Positions 26,302-35,816 of a DNA stretch of 64,000 nucleotides are shown piece by piece. Within the stretch, counting starts at the first letter, position 1. Every line of letters starts with the position of its first letter. Under the pieces are notes generated by a model that saw only the letters and a program-made list of their open reading frames with translations, searched no databases and was not told the DNA's origin. Source of the stretch: Streptomyces toxytricini (GTDB lineage Bacteria > Actinomycetota > Actinomycetes > Streptomycetales > Streptomycetaceae). The DNA lies in assembly GCF_014649915.1 (NCBI RefSeq), contig NZ_BMTY01000006.1, positions 89,557 through 153,556 on the forward strand, given 5' to 3'. The position numbers were made by a program, and so were the translations under genes.

Positions 26302-28740
26302 TCAGCCGCGGCCGCGCAGCGGCAGCCGCACCCGGGCCCGCACCGCCGCCGCACGACGGGCGGCCGCGGCCGCCGCGGCGTCGCGGCGCGCCTGCACCGC
26401 CCACCGCACCCGCGCCGCCGAGCGCGGCAGCAGCAGCGCCCGCAGCCGGCCCCGCCGGCCGGCGCCGGCCAGCAGCGCGGCCCGGACCGCCAGCACGTCC
26501 TGCGCCGCCTCCGCCCGCGGCTCCGCCTCCGGTGCGCCGGGCGGGGCGTACAGGGCCCGCTCCACCGCGCCGGAGAGCCGACGGACCGCCGCCGCGGCCT
26601 CCCCGTCGAGGCGGCCCTCACCGACGAGCCGGTCGGCGGCCGCCCGCGGGGACAGCGCCCGGTCCGGGACGATGCCCGTGTCCCAGGCCGCGTCGTGAAG
26701 CTCCTCCCAGGCCGGCAGGACGCCGCCCCCGCCCAGCCGCCGCCTGCGCAGCCGGGAGCGCCACAGCAGCGGCAGCAGCGGCACGCCGACGACGACCGCC
26801 GCCGCGGCCGCCCAGCCGAGGACCGCCCCGGCGGACGGCCCGCCGCCCTGCCCGCCGGCCGCCTCCTGCGGTGCGGCGCCGCCGCACTCGCCGAGCCGCC
26901 GCAGCTCCGGCGGGCAGGCGTCGGCCTGCGAAGGGGCCGCCGACGGCTCCGCCGCGCTCTGCGAGGGCAGCGGCGCCGGCGCCGACGGCTGGGCCGCCGG
27001 GCTCTCGGCACGCGCGTAGTCCGGCAGCGTCAGCCCCTGGCGCGGGGTCGGCTCGAACCGGGTCCAGCCGACGCCCTCGAAGTACAGCTCCGGCCAGGCG
27101 TGGGCGTCCCGCATCGAGACGTTCACACTGCCGTCGGCCTGCTTCTCACCGGGCGTGAACCCGACCGCGACCCGCGCCGGGATGCCGAGTGAGCGCGACA
27201 TCGCGGCCATCGAGAAGGCGAAGTGGATGCAGAAGCCCTCCTTGTCCGCCAGGAACCGGGCGATGGCCTGCGGGCCCGTGCCGGACGCCACCTTCGTGTC
27301 GTAGCGGAAGCCGCCGTTCACGGCGAAGTGGTCCTGCAGCCGCACCGCGCGCGTGTAGTCGTCCTTCGCACCCCTGGTGATCTGCCGGGCCGTCTCCGCC
27401 ACCACCGGCGGCAGGTTGTCGGGCAGCTTCGTGTACTCGGCGCGGACCGCCGGGTCGGGTGCGGGAGCCGACTGCAGCTGGGCCGCCGTCGGCCGCAGCA
27501 GCAGGCTCCGCACCGTGTACATCGAGCCCTGCACGTTCTGGTAGCGGTCCTTGGCCAGCTGGTCGCCGACCAGGGTCCGGCCGACCGGCTCGAACCGCCA
27601 CCGGCCGGGGATGTCCACACCCGTCGCCGGGTACGGCATCGGCAGGTAGCGCTGCGCATAGGTGTCCGCCGCCGAGATGCTCGTACGGACCTCCGCCGCG
27701 CCCTGGCGGACCCGCTCGCCCAGCCCCGGCGGGTTCGGCAGCCGCTCCGGGACGTCGGTCAGGGCCCGGCCGGACGCCTCCCACTTCACGCCGTTGAACT
27801 CGTCCAGCGCCAGGATCCGCAGGTAGTGGTCGCCCAGGGCCGGGGTGTCCGTCCGGTACTTCAGCACCACCCGGTTGTCCTGCGCGTTCAGGCTGCTCTG
27901 CAGGGACACCAGCGGGTTCACCGCGGAGATCGTCCCGCCGACCCCGCTGCCGCCGCCGTCGGCCTCGGTGCGGCCGCCGAGGACGCCGCCGCCCAGCGAG
28001 GGCAGCGCAGCCGGGGCCACCAGGGCCAGGCCGAGGGCCGCCGCGCCGATCCGGCGCCCCGTGCGCACGGGCGACAGCGGCCGGCCGGAGCCCGCGCCAC
28101 CCGACCCGTACCCCGAGGACGCGGTCACCCGGCCGGACGGGGCGCCGCCGAAGACGCGGCCCCACTGGGCCAGCCGGTCGCGGCCCTCGGCCAGGAGCAG
28201 CACCAGGTAGCCGGCGCCGGCCAGCAGGAAGGAGAACCAGGGCGCGCCGGCGCCGCCGGAGAGGCCCGCCGCCACCGAGTACAGGGCGAGCAGCGGCAGC
28301 CCCGCCGCGGCGGCGCTGCGCATCGTCACCGCCAGCAGGTCCACCAGCAGCCCGATCACCAGGACCCCGGTCAGCAGCAGCAGCCGGATGCCGTCGGTCA
28401 GCGGGGCGGGTATCGCGAACTCTGCCACGTCCTGCACGCCGCGGCGGAACAGGGCGCCGATGTCCGTCACCAGGTAGGCCATCGGCCCGGTCCCGGTCGA
28501 CTCGCCCTTCCCCGCGAAGAGGAAGACCACCACCAGGGAGGAGGCCAGCACCTGCGAGGCCACGGTCAGCGGCCGCGCCAGCGGCGCCCGCCGGGCCGCG
28601 GCGCCCACCCCGCTCTGCAGGCACAGCAGCGCCGCGGCCTGGAGCAGCCAGCCCGAGGACTCCACCAGCGCGGCCAGCGACCAGGAGGCCAGCAGGGTCG
28701 CCAGGACCGCGAACACCGTCAGCCGTGCACGTCCGCTCAT
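26302..28740 (-). CDS. Membrane-bound transglutaminase-like protein (TgpA family)
   Basis: This 812-aa protein has six or so N-terminal membrane helices (residues ~5-280), a large extracytoplasmic domain with a transglutaminase core, one more helix (~600-622) and a cytoplasmic C-terminal DUF4129-like tail. The core has Cys in KEGFCIHFAFSMAAMSRSLG and His in RDAHAWPELYF; the usual Asp of DPT is Glu here (RFEPTPR). It overlaps the DUF58 gene by 4 bp. MoxR-DUF58-transglutaminase triplets are common, and the set may fold or modify envelope proteins; the substrate is unknown. Confidence 0.9.
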   Translation of the reverse strand: MSGRARLTVFAVLATLLASWSLAALVESSGWLLQAAALLCLQSGVGAAARRAPLARPLTVASQVLASSLVVVFLFAGKGESTGTGPMAYLVTDIGALFRRGVQDVAEFAIPAPLTDGIRLLLLTGVLVIGLLVDLLAVTMRSAAAAGLPLLALYSVAAGLSGGAGAPWFSFLLAGAGYLVLLLAEGRDRLAQWGRVFGGAPSGRVTASSGYGSGGAGSGRPLSPVRTGRRIGAAALGLALVAPAALPSLGGGVLGGRTEADGGGSGVGGTISAVNPLVSLQSSLNAQDNRVVLKYRTDTPALGDHYLRILALDEFNGVKWEASGRALTDVPERLPNPPGLGERVRQGAAEVRTSISAADTYAQRYLPMPYPATGVDIPGRWRFEPVGRTLVGDQLAKDRYQNVQGSMYTVRSLLLRPTAAQLQSAPAPDPAVRAEYTKLPDNLPPVVAETARQITRGAKDDYTRAVRLQDHFAVNGGFRYDTKVASGTGPQAIARFLADKEGFCIHFAFSMAAMSRSLGIPARVAVGFTPGEKQADGSVNVSMRDAHAWPELYFEGVGWTRFEPTPRQGLTLPDYARAESPAAQPSAPAPLPSQSAAEPSAAPSQADACPPELRRLGECGGAAPQEAAGGQGGGPSAGAVLGWAAAAAVVVGVPLLPLLWRSRLRRRRLGGGGVLPAWEELHDAAWDTGIVPDRALSPRAAADRLVGEGRLDGEAAAAVRRLSGAVERALYAPPGAPEAEPRAEAAQDVLAVRAALLAGAGRRGRLRALLLPRSAARVRWAVQARRDAAAAAAARRAAAVRARVRLPLRGRG

Positions 28741-30095
28741 GACCAGCCCCCCGGGGAGTCCGTGCCGAGCGGCGCGCTCCCGGCCTGCCGCCACAGGTCG
28801 CCGTACGCGGCGCCGGGCGGGACGGCCAGCGCCGTCCAGCCCGTCTCGCGCAGCCGGTCCAGCCGCTTCTGGGCGCGCGAGGGCTGCCCTGCCCACTGCG
28901 CCGGGTCCAGCAGGAAGGCCACCGCTGCGCCGCATCGGCCGCGCATCTTCGCAGCCAGCTCCGTCTGCGCGTCGTCCAGCTCGCCGAGGAACGCGACGAG
29001 CAGGCCGTCGCCGGCCGACCCGCCGAATCCGGCGCCGTCCCCGGCGCGCAGGGCGTCGTACGCGCGGGAGAGCCCGGCCCCGTCGGAGTGCCCGACGACG
29101 GCCAGCATGTCCATGATCATCCCGGCGGCCTCGGCGGACTCCTGGCCGCCCTGCGAGAAGCCCGCGCCCTCCCCGGCCAGGGCGCTGCCCCCGTCGGTCA
29201 GCAGCCGCACCGAGTAGCCGCGCTCCAGCAGGTGGACCAGGGTCGAGGCGGCCCCCGACACGGCCCACTCGAACGCCGAGTCCGGCCCGGCGCCCTCGTA
29301 CGCGATGCCGCGGGTGTCCAGCAGGACCGTCGCGCGGCTGCGCTGCGGCTGCTCCTCCCGCCGGACCATCAGCTCGCCGTAGCGGGCCGTCGAGCGCCAG
29401 TGCACCCGGCGCAGGTCGTCGCCGCGCCGGTAGCCGCGCGGGATGACGTCGTCCTCGCCCGCCAGGGCCAGCGCGCGGCCGCTGCCGTCGCCGTAGCCGG
29501 AGCTCTGCCCGCCCAGCCGGACGGGGGCCAGCTCCTCGGTGCGCGGGACCACGGTGAGCACGTCGTACGTGCTGAACGAGCGGGTCAGCTCGACCAGCCC
29601 GAAGGGGTCGGTCAGCCGCAGCTGGAGCGGGCCCAGCGGGTAGCGGCCGCGCAGGTCGGAGCGGACCCGGTAGGACACCTCGCGGCGGCCGCCCGGCTCC
29701 ACCCGGTCCAGCACGAACCGCGGCCTCGGCCCGAGCACGTACGGCACCCGGTCCTGGAGCATCAGCATCCCCGTCGGCATCCGGGAGACGTTCTCTACGC
29801 GCAGCTGGACCCGCGCCTCGTCCCCGGCGGGCACCCGCTGCGGGCTCAGCCGGCGGCTGCCGGCGACCCGGTGGCGGGTGCGGTGCAGGACGGCGACGCA
29901 CAGCAGCGGCAGGAAGGCCAGCAGCAGCCCGACACGCAGCAGCTCGGCCTGGCCGAGCACGTACGAGCAGAGGGCCGCCGCGATGCCCGCGGCCAGGAAG
30001 GACCGGCCCCGGGTGGTCAGGCCGGCCAGCGACGCGCGCAGCCCGCCGGAGTTCCGGCCCCCGCCGCCGGCGCCGCTCCGGGCACCGGCGCCCAT
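28737..30095 (-). CDS. DUF58 domain protein
   Basis: This 452-aa protein has two N-terminal hydrophobic segments (~33-68), then a beta-rich region, and the DUF58 block EDDVIPRGYRRGDDLRRVHW with STARYGELMVRREEQ at ~225-265, followed by a von Willebrand A-like fold. DUF58 proteins work with MoxR ATPases. The start overlaps the moxR stop by one base (TGATG) and the end overlaps the transglutaminase start, so the three are coupled. Confidence 0.9.
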   Translation of the reverse strand: MGAGARSGAGGGGRNSGGLRASLAGLTTRGRSFLAAGIAAALCSYVLGQAELLRVGLLLAFLPLLCVAVLHRTRHRVAGSRRLSPQRVPAGDEARVQLRVENVSRMPTGMLMLQDRVPYVLGPRPRFVLDRVEPGGRREVSYRVRSDLRGRYPLGPLQLRLTDPFGLVELTRSFSTYDVLTVVPRTEELAPVRLGGQSSGYGDGSGRALALAGEDDVIPRGYRRGDDLRRVHWRSTARYGELMVRREEQPQRSRATVLLDTRGIAYEGAGPDSAFEWAVSGAASTLVHLLERGYSVRLLTDGGSALAGEGAGFSQGGQESAEAAGMIMDMLAVVGHSDGAGLSRAYDALRAGDGAGFGGSAGDGLLVAFLGELDDAQTELAAKMRGRCGAAVAFLLDPAQWAGQPSRAQKRLDRLRETGWTALAVPPGAAYGDLWRQAGSAPLGTDSPGGWS

Positions 30096-31102
30096 CAGAA
30101 GCCCCGGACGCCGGCGCCGGGCACCTCGCCGCGCGGGTGCGCGCTCGGGACGGGGGTGCGCTGCACGATGTCCTGCACGACCTGCTCGGCGGTGCGGCGG
30201 TTCAGGGAGGCCTGCGCCGTCGGGAGCAGGCGGTGCGCCAGCACCGGCCCGGCCAGGGCCTGCGCGTCGTCCGGGAGGACGAAGTCGCGGCCGGCCATGG
30301 CGGCCGCGGCCTTCGCCGCGCGCAGCAGGTGCAGGGTGGCGCGGGGCGAGGCGCCCAGGCGCAGGTCCGGATGGCTGCGGGTGGCGGAGACCAGGTCGAC
30401 GACGTAGCGGCGGACCGGCTCGGCGACGTACACGTCCCGGACGGCCTCCACCAGTTTGGCGATGTCGTGGGCGTGCGCGACGGCCTGGAGGTCGTCCAGC
30501 GGCGAGAGCCCGCCGTGGACGTCGAGCATCCGCAGCTCGGCGTCCGGGCTCGGGTAGCCGACGGAGACCCGGGCCATGAAGCGGTCGCGCTGCGCCTCGG
30601 GGAGCGGGTAGGTGCCCTCCATCTCGACCGGGTTCTGCGTGGCGACCACCATGAACGGGCTGGGCAGGGCGTACGTGGTGCCGTCGATGGTGACCTGGCG
30701 CTCCTCCATCGACTCCAGCAGCGCCGACTGGGTCTTCGGCGAGGCGCGGTTGATCTCGTCGCCGATGACGATCTGCGCGAAGATCGCGCCGGGCTTGAAC
30801 TCGAACTCGCGGCGCTGCTGGTCGTAGATGCTGACGCCGGTGATGTCGGAGGGCAGCAGGTCCGGGGTGAACTGGATGCGCTGCACCGAGCAGTCGATCG
30901 ACTTCGCGAGGGTCTTCGCCAGCATCGTCTTGCCGACGCCGGGGACGTCCTCGATCAGCAGGTGGCCCTCGGCCAGGAGCACGGTCAGGGCGATGCGCAC
31001 GACCTCGGGCTTGCCCTCGATCACGCTCTCGACGGACCGGCGCACGCGCTCGGCCGTGCTCGTCAGATCCGCGAGACCCGCTCTGTCGTCATAGGTCGTC
31101 AC
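30095..31102 (-). CDS. moxR: MoxR-family AAA+ ATPase
   Basis: This 335-aa chaperone-like ATPase has Walker A EDVPGVGKTMLAKTLA, Walker B IVIGDEINRASPKTQ, sensor VVATQNPVEMEGTYPLPEAQ with the Arg finger region DRFMARV, and a C-terminal lid. I chose GTG at 31102 (MTTYDDRAGLADL) because GAGGAG lies about 6 bases upstream and homologues begin there as I recall. An earlier GTG at 31240 directly abuts the carbonic anhydrase stop and would add 46 low-complexity residues. Confidence 0.92.
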   Translation of the reverse strand: MTTYDDRAGLADLTSTAERVRRSVESVIEGKPEVVRIALTVLLAEGHLLIEDVPGVGKTMLAKTLAKSIDCSVQRIQFTPDLLPSDITGVSIYDQQRREFEFKPGAIFAQIVIGDEINRASPKTQSALLESMEERQVTIDGTTYALPSPFMVVATQNPVEMEGTYPLPEAQRDRFMARVSVGYPSPDAELRMLDVHGGLSPLDDLQAVAHAHDIAKLVEAVRDVYVAEPVRRYVVDLVSATRSHPDLRLGASPRATLHLLRAAKAAAAMAGRDFVLPDDAQALAGPVLAHRLLPTAQASLNRRTAEQVVQDIVQRTPVPSAHPRGEVPGAGVRGF

Positions 31103-31240
31103 CTGGTACTCCTCGGCCCTTTCCGGTGGGGCCGGCGTCCCTTGCGCACGGCCGGCCCATCCCGACACGGACGCCGGACCCGGAGGGGTTCCGGGCGGCG
31201 TCGTCCCCGCATTGTTGACGGCTCCACGGGGTTGTGTCAC

Positions 31241-31810
31241 TCACGAGTCGGGATCGATCTCCCGCAGGAGCCCGGTGTGCACGTCGAAGACGAAGCCTCG
31301 CACATCGTCGCGGTGGGGGAGGAAGGGGCTGGTCCGCACGCGCTGCATGGACTGGCGGACGTCCTGGTCGACGTCCCGGAACGCCTCGACGGCCCACGGC
31401 GGGCGCTGGCCCACCTCGTCCTCCAGCTCGTGCCGGAAGTCCTCCGTGAGGCTCTCCAGGCCGCAGCCGGTGTGGTGGATGAGGATGACCGAGCGGGTGC
31501 CCAGCGCGCGCTGGCTGATGGTGAGGGAGCGGATGGCGTCGTCGGTCACGACCCCGCCGGCGTTGCGGATGGTGTGGCAGTCGCCGAGCTCCAGGCCGAG
31601 CGCGGCGTGCAGGTCGAGGCGGGCGTCCATGCAGGCCACGACCGCCACCCGGAGGACGGGGCGGGCGTCCATGCCGGGGTCGCGGAAACCGGCGGCGTAA
31701 CGGCGGTTGGCCTCGACCAGCCGGTCGGTGACGGAGCCGCCGGAGGGACCGCCGGACGGGCCGGGGGCCCCGGCGGCGGATCCGGCGGGCGGGGGAGCGG
31801 AAGTCGTCAT
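31241..31810 (-). CDS. Beta-class carbonic anhydrase
   Basis: This 189-aa zinc enzyme interconverts CO2 and bicarbonate. The zinc ligands are C60 (VACMDARLD), H113 and C116 (HHTGCG), and the catalytic Asp-Arg pair is D62-R64. The N-terminal ~25 residues are Gly/Pro/Ser-rich and probably disordered. It heads the minus-strand unit that continues into moxR and faces the dcw cluster. Confidence 0.93.
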   Translation of the reverse strand: MTTSAPPPAGSAAGAPGPSGGPSGGSVTDRLVEANRRYAAGFRDPGMDARPVLRVAVVACMDARLDLHAALGLELGDCHTIRNAGGVVTDDAIRSLTISQRALGTRSVILIHHTGCGLESLTEDFRHELEDEVGQRPPWAVEAFRDVDQDVRQSMQRVRTSPFLPHRDDVRGFVFDVHTGLLREIDPDS

Positions 31811-31986
31811 GCCTTCGACGGTAGTGGCCGCCCCTCGGGCCCGGCTCGGGACGCCGCGGGAGGAAACGGGTCAACGCAGCACGGTGTGAGCTGACCCACA
31901 GGGGTGGGGAGGGGGCCGCCATCCGGGTGATTCGCGCCTTTTGCGGGTTCCGGGCGAGGCGGGCGCACGGCGCGCGGGCCGGTTCG

Positions 31987-32014
31987 TTGACCCGGCGTGC
32001 CGTTGCACTAAAGT
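31987..32014 (+). promoter_or_regulatory. Promoter of the dcw cluster (before rsmH)
   Basis: TTGACC (31987-31992), a 16-bp spacer and TAAAGT (32009-32014) form a good vegetative-type promoter. It leaves a leader of about 100 nt before rsmH, which contains a GC hairpin near 32072-32104. The rest of the 31811-32122 gap shows no gene, and mraZ, which often precedes rsmH, is absent. Confidence 0.65.
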
Positions 32015-32122
32015 GGCGCGAACCGGCCGGAGCCCGGCCCTGACCGGCTGCCCGGCCCCCTGGTAACACTCCGCGTGCGCGGCGCGGCGTATGCCTGCCG
32101 CGCCGTTATCTGAGAGGGCGCT

Positions 32123-33082
32123 TTGACCAGCGAGTCCCGACACGTCCCGGTGATGCTCCAGCGGTGCCTGGACCTGTTGGCCCCGGCCCTCCACGAGCCG
32201 GGGGCCGTCGTCGTCGACTGCACCCTCGGCCTCGGAGGCCACAGCGAGGCCCTGCTGACCCGATTCCCCGAGGCCCGCCTGATCGGCCTCGACCGCGACA
32301 AGGAGGCCCTGAGGCTCTCCGGCGAGCGCCTCGCCCCCTTCGGCGACCGCGCCACCCTCGTCCACGCCGTCTACGACGAGCTCCCCGAGGTGCTCGACCG
32401 CCTCGGCACCCCCACCGTCCAGGGCATCCTCTTCGACCTCGGCGTCTCCTCCATGCAGCTCGACGAGGCCGACCGCGGATTCGCGTACGCCCAGGACGCC
32501 CCCCTCGACATGCGCATGGACCAGACGACCGGGGTCAGCGCGGCCGAGGTGCTCAACACCTACCCGGCCGGCGAGCTCGTCCGCATCCTGCGCCAGTACG
32601 GCGAGGAGAAGCAGGCGAAGCGGATCGTCTCCGCGATCGTCCGCGAGCGGGAGAAGGAGCCCTTCTCCCACAGCGCCCGGCTCGTCGAGCTGATCCGCGA
32701 ATCGCTGCCGCAGGCGGCGAAGCGCACCGGCGGCAACCCCGCCAAGCGGACCTTCCAGGCCCTGCGCATCGAGGTCAACGGCGAGCTGTCGGTCCTGGAG
32801 CGGGCCATCCCGGCCGCCGTGGACCGCATCGCGGTCGGCGGCCGCATCGCCGTCCTCTCCTACCACTCCCTGGAGGACCGCCTCGTCAAGCAGGTCTTCG
32901 CCGCCGGGGCCGCCTCCACGGCCCCGCCGGGGCTGCCCGTGGTCCCCGAGAAGTACCAGCCCCGGCTGAAGCTCCTCACCCGCGGCGCCGAACTGCCCAC
33001 CGAGGAGGAGATCGCCGAGAACCGGCGGGCCGCACCGGCCCGCTTCCGCGGCGTCGAGCGCATCCGGGAGGCGAACCGGTGA
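32123..33082 (+). CDS. rsmH: 16S rRNA (cytosine1402-N4)-methyltransferase
   Basis: This 319-aa enzyme (MraW) methylates C1402 of 16S rRNA. Blocks include [28 protein letters not shown] (SAM motif), [20 protein letters not shown] and [16 protein letters not shown]. The start is an uncommon TTG at 32123, supported by GAGAGGG upstream and the family N terminus. It overlaps ftsL by 4 bp and opens the dcw operon. Confidence 0.96.
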   Translation: MTSESRHVPVMLQRCLDLLAPALHEPGAVVVDCTLGLGGHSEALLTRFPEARLIGLDRDKEALRLSGERLAPFGDRATLVHAVYDELPEVLDRLGTPTVQGILFDLGVSSMQLDEADRGFAYAQDAPLDMRMDQTTGVSAAEVLNTYPAGELVRILRQYGEEKQAKRIVSAIVREREKEPFSHSARLVELIRESLPQAAKRTGGNPAKRTFQALRIEVNGELSVLERAIPAAVDRIAVGGRIAVLSYHSLEDRLVKQVFAAGAASTAPPGLPVVPEKYQPRLKLLTRGAELPTEEEIAENRRAAPARFRGVERIREANR

Positions 33083-33642
33083 CCAAGGGCGGCGGAGGCG
33101 GGGCCGGGCAGCGCGGCCCCGCCGGGCAGGCGGCGCGCACACCGTTCGTCCTCCTGGTGGTCGCCCTGCTCGCCGGCGGCCTGATCAGCCTGCTGCTGCT
33201 GAACTCCGCCCTCAACGAGGGCTCCTTCCGGCTGGCCAAGCTGAAGAAGGAGACCACCGCGCTGACCGACGAGGAGCAGGCCCTCCAGCGCGACGTCGAC
33301 GCCTACTCGGCCCCCGACGCCCTCCAGCGCCGGGCCGTCGAACTCGGCATGGTCCCCGGCGGCAGCCCCGCCTTCATCGACGAGGGCGGCAAGGTCACCG
33401 GCACCGCCGCCGCCGCGGAGGCGCCTGCGCCGTCCCCCTCCCCGTCCGCGGCGGCGCCGGGCGCCGCCCCGAGCGCGCCCCCGCCGGGCGCCGCCTCCCC
33501 CGGCCCGGCCGCACCGCCGGCCGCGGCCACCGCCCCGCCGTCCGCCCCGCCCGCCCCGGCACCGGCGCCCCCGGCGCCAGCCGGCGGCGCCGCGGAGCAG
33601 GCACCCGGCGCTGACCGGCCCAGCCCCACCCCCGGAAGGTGA
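33079..33642 (+). CDS. ftsL: Cell division protein FtsL
   Basis: This 187-aa single-pass protein has a membrane helix at ~21-43, a short coiled coil ([19 protein letters not shown]), and the conserved end [15 protein letters not shown]. After about residue 100 it becomes a low-complexity Ala/Pro tail of ~85 residues. FtsL works with DivIC/FtsB and FtsQ to activate FtsWI. The GTG overlaps the rsmH stop. The long tail is unlike E. coli FtsL but not rare in actinomycetes. Confidence 0.88.
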   Translation: MTKGGGGGAGQRGPAGQAARTPFVLLVVALLAGGLISLLLLNSALNEGSFRLAKLKKETTALTDEEQALQRDVDAYSAPDALQRRAVELGMVPGGSPAFIDEGGKVTGTAAAAEAPAPSPSPSAAAPGAAPSAPPPGAASPGPAAPPAAATAPPSAPPAPAPAPPAPAGGAAEQAPGADRPSPTPGR

Positions 33643-33646
33643 CGTC

Positions 33647-33763
33647 GTGAAACGGATCCCCGCGGGGCGCCCGACCGCCCCGTCCCCCCGCCGTTTCCCG
33701 GGGCCCCGCCCCGGCCGCCCCCGCCGAACCCCCGCCGCCCGGCCCCGCGGGGTGGCCGGGTGA
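33647..33763 (+). CDS. Possible small Arg/Pro-rich ORF between ftsL and ftsI
   Basis: GTG at 33647 opens 38 codons (MKRIPAGRPTAPSPRRFPG, then more Arg/Pro) and ends at TGA 33761-33763, overlapping the ftsI start as GTGA. GGAAGG lies 7-8 bases before the start. About 35 of 38 third positions are G or C, but this region is GC-rich in every frame, so that is weak evidence. It could be a coupling ORF for ftsI or chance. Confidence 0.4.
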   Translation: MKRIPAGRPTAPSPRRFPGPRPGRPRRTPAARPRGVAG

Positions 33764-35769
33764 GCCCGCAGGACACCCCCCGGCGCCGGGTTCCCGGACC
33801 CGGCAGGCCCCGGCCCGCCGACACCGACCGGCCGCGCGTCAACCCCCGGCCCGCCGCCCGCCGGCCCGCCGCCGGCGCCCCCCACACCATCCGGCTCGGC
33901 AGCCCCCGGCCCCGGCTGCGCCTGGTCGGCATCGGCCTCACCCTCGTGATGCTCGCCTTCACCGTGCGCCTGCTCCAGGTACAGGCCGTGGACGCCTCCG
34001 CCTACTCGGCGAAGGCCTCCGCGAACCGCTTCACCACCGTCACCCTCGCCGCCGAGCGCGGCGAGATCACCGACCGCAAGGGCGTCGCCCTCGCCATCAG
34101 CGTCGACGCCCACGACATCACCGCCGACCCGCAGATGTTCACCCCGCAGGAGAGCAAGGCGCCCGACGCCCCCGAGCAGGCCGCGGCCCTCCTCGCCCCC
34201 ATCCTCGGCGCCGACGCCGGGGAGCTCGCCGCCAAGCTGAAGACGAAGAACAGCCGGTACGTCGTCCTCGCCCGCCGCCAGACCCCCCAGGTCTGGAACC
34301 AGATCAAGGACCTCAAGCGGGTCTTCGCCGACAAGGCCGCCGCCGACAAGCGCAACAACGGCCCCGGCGCCAACGTCCTCTCCGGCGTCTTCAGCGAGGA
34401 CAGCAGCAAGCGCGTCTACCCGAACGGCGACCTCGCCGCCGGGATACTGGGCTACGTCAACGCCGAGGGCCGCGGCGGAGGCGGCCTGGAGTCCTCCCTC
34501 GACCGCAAGCTCGCCGGCCGGGACGGCACCATCACCTACGCCCAGTCCGGCGGCCGGCGCGTCCCCACCGCGGGGTCCAACGAGAAGCCCGCCGTGCCCG
34601 GCGAGGACATCGAGCTGACCATCGACCGCGACATCCAGTGGGCCGCGCAGAGCGCCATCGCCGAACAGGTCCGCAAGTCCGAGGCCGACCGCGGCTACGT
34701 CATCGTCCAGGACACCCGCACCGGCGAGGTCCTGGCCATGGCCAACGCCCCCGGCTTCGACCCCAACGACCTCTCCCGCGCCAGCTCCGCCGCCATGGGC
34801 AACGCCGCCCTCCAGGACGTGTACGAGCCCGGTTCCACCGCCAAGGTCATCTCGATGGCGGCCGTGCTGGAGGAGAAGAAGGCCACCCCCGAGACGCGCG
34901 TCGAGGTCCCCAACCGGCTCCACCGCGGCGACCGGCTCTTCAAGGACGACATCGACCACCCGACCTGGTACCTCACCCTCAACGGGGTCCTCGCCAAGTC
35001 CTCCAACATCGGCACGATCCTCGCCACCGGCCAGCTCGGCCCCACCCAGCCCGACGCCAACCGCGTCCTGCACTCCTACCTCGACAAGTTCGGCATCGGA
35101 CGGCCCACCGGCCTGGACTACCCCGGCGAGTCCCGCGGCATCCTCGCCCGCCCCGAGGCCTGGTCGACCTCCCAGCAGTACACGATCCCCTTCGGCCAGG
35201 GCCTCTCCGTCAACGCCATGCAGGCCGCCTCCGTCTACTCCACCGTCGCCAACGGCGGCGTGCGGATCGAGCCGACCCTCGTCCGCGGCACCAAGGGCCC
35301 CGACGGCCGCTTCACCCCGGCCCCCGCCCCCGAGCAGACCCGCGTGATCAGCGAGGAGACCGCCAAGACCCTCGCGCAGATGCTGGAATCCGTCGTCGAC
35401 GACCAGGAGGGCACCGGCACCAAGGCCCGCATCCCCGGCTACCGGGTCGGCGGCAAGACCGGCACGTCCAACCGGGTGGATCCGGCCACCGGCCGCTACA
35501 AGGGCTACACCGCATCCTTCGCCGGCTTCGCCCCGGCCGACGACCCCCGCATCACCGTCTACTGCGCCATCCAGAACCCCACCAAGGGCAACTACTTCGG
35601 CGGCCAGATCTGCGGCCCCATCTACAAGAAGGTCATGGAGTTCGCCCTCAAGACCCTCCGGGTCGCCCCCACCGGCACCGCCCCCGCAGGCCTGCCGGTC
35701 ACCTACGAGCCCGGCCCGCAGGCCGCCCCCCAGACCACCCCCCGACCCGGCACGACGCCAGGCCGGTGA
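33760..35769 (+). CDS. ftsI: Septal peptidoglycan transpeptidase FtsI (PBP3-like)
   Basis: This 669-aa class B penicillin-binding protein crosslinks septal peptidoglycan. A basic, Pro-rich cytoplasmic tail of ~50 residues precedes one membrane helix (~52-72), a pedestal domain starting AERGEITDRKG, and the transpeptidase domain. Active-site motifs are STAK in EPGSTAKVI, KSSN (SxN) and KTGT in GGKTGTSN. The start is GTG at 33760. It is the partner of FtsW, encoded later in the cluster. Confidence 0.95.
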   Translation: MSPQDTPRRRVPGPGRPRPADTDRPRVNPRPAARRPAAGAPHTIRLGSPRPRLRLVGIGLTLVMLAFTVRLLQVQAVDASAYSAKASANRFTTVTLAAERGEITDRKGVALAISVDAHDITADPQMFTPQESKAPDAPEQAAALLAPILGADAGELAAKLKTKNSRYVVLARRQTPQVWNQIKDLKRVFADKAAADKRNNGPGANVLSGVFSEDSSKRVYPNGDLAAGILGYVNAEGRGGGGLESSLDRKLAGRDGTITYAQSGGRRVPTAGSNEKPAVPGEDIELTIDRDIQWAAQSAIAEQVRKSEADRGYVIVQDTRTGEVLAMANAPGFDPNDLSRASSAAMGNAALQDVYEPGSTAKVISMAAVLEEKKATPETRVEVPNRLHRGDRLFKDDIDHPTWYLTLNGVLAKSSNIGTILATGQLGPTQPDANRVLHSYLDKFGIGRPTGLDYPGESRGILARPEAWSTSQQYTIPFGQGLSVNAMQAASVYSTVANGGVRIEPTLVRGTKGPDGRFTPAPAPEQTRVISEETAKTLAQMLESVVDDQEGTGTKARIPGYRVGGKTGTSNRVDPATGRYKGYTASFAGFAPADDPRITVYCAIQNPTKGNYFGGQICGPIYKKVMEFALKTLRVAPTGTAPAGLPVTYEPGPQAAPQTTPRPGTTPGR

Positions 35770-35816
35770 CCCCCGGGCCGCCGCGCCGGCCCCCCAGGAA
35801 CCGTGAGGCACCACCA

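Noticed and set aside
26302..29901. 1199-codon minus-strand frame
   Set aside because: Only the part from 28740 down is the transglutaminase; the rest is out of frame within the DUF58 gene.
30095..31240. Longer MoxR starting at 31240
   Set aside because: The extra 46 residues are low complexity and the GTG at 31102 has a better ribosome site, though the 31240 codon abuts the carbonic anhydrase stop.
33643..33759. Longer FtsI starting upstream
   Set aside because: The GTG at 33647 is in a different frame from ftsI and stops at 33763.
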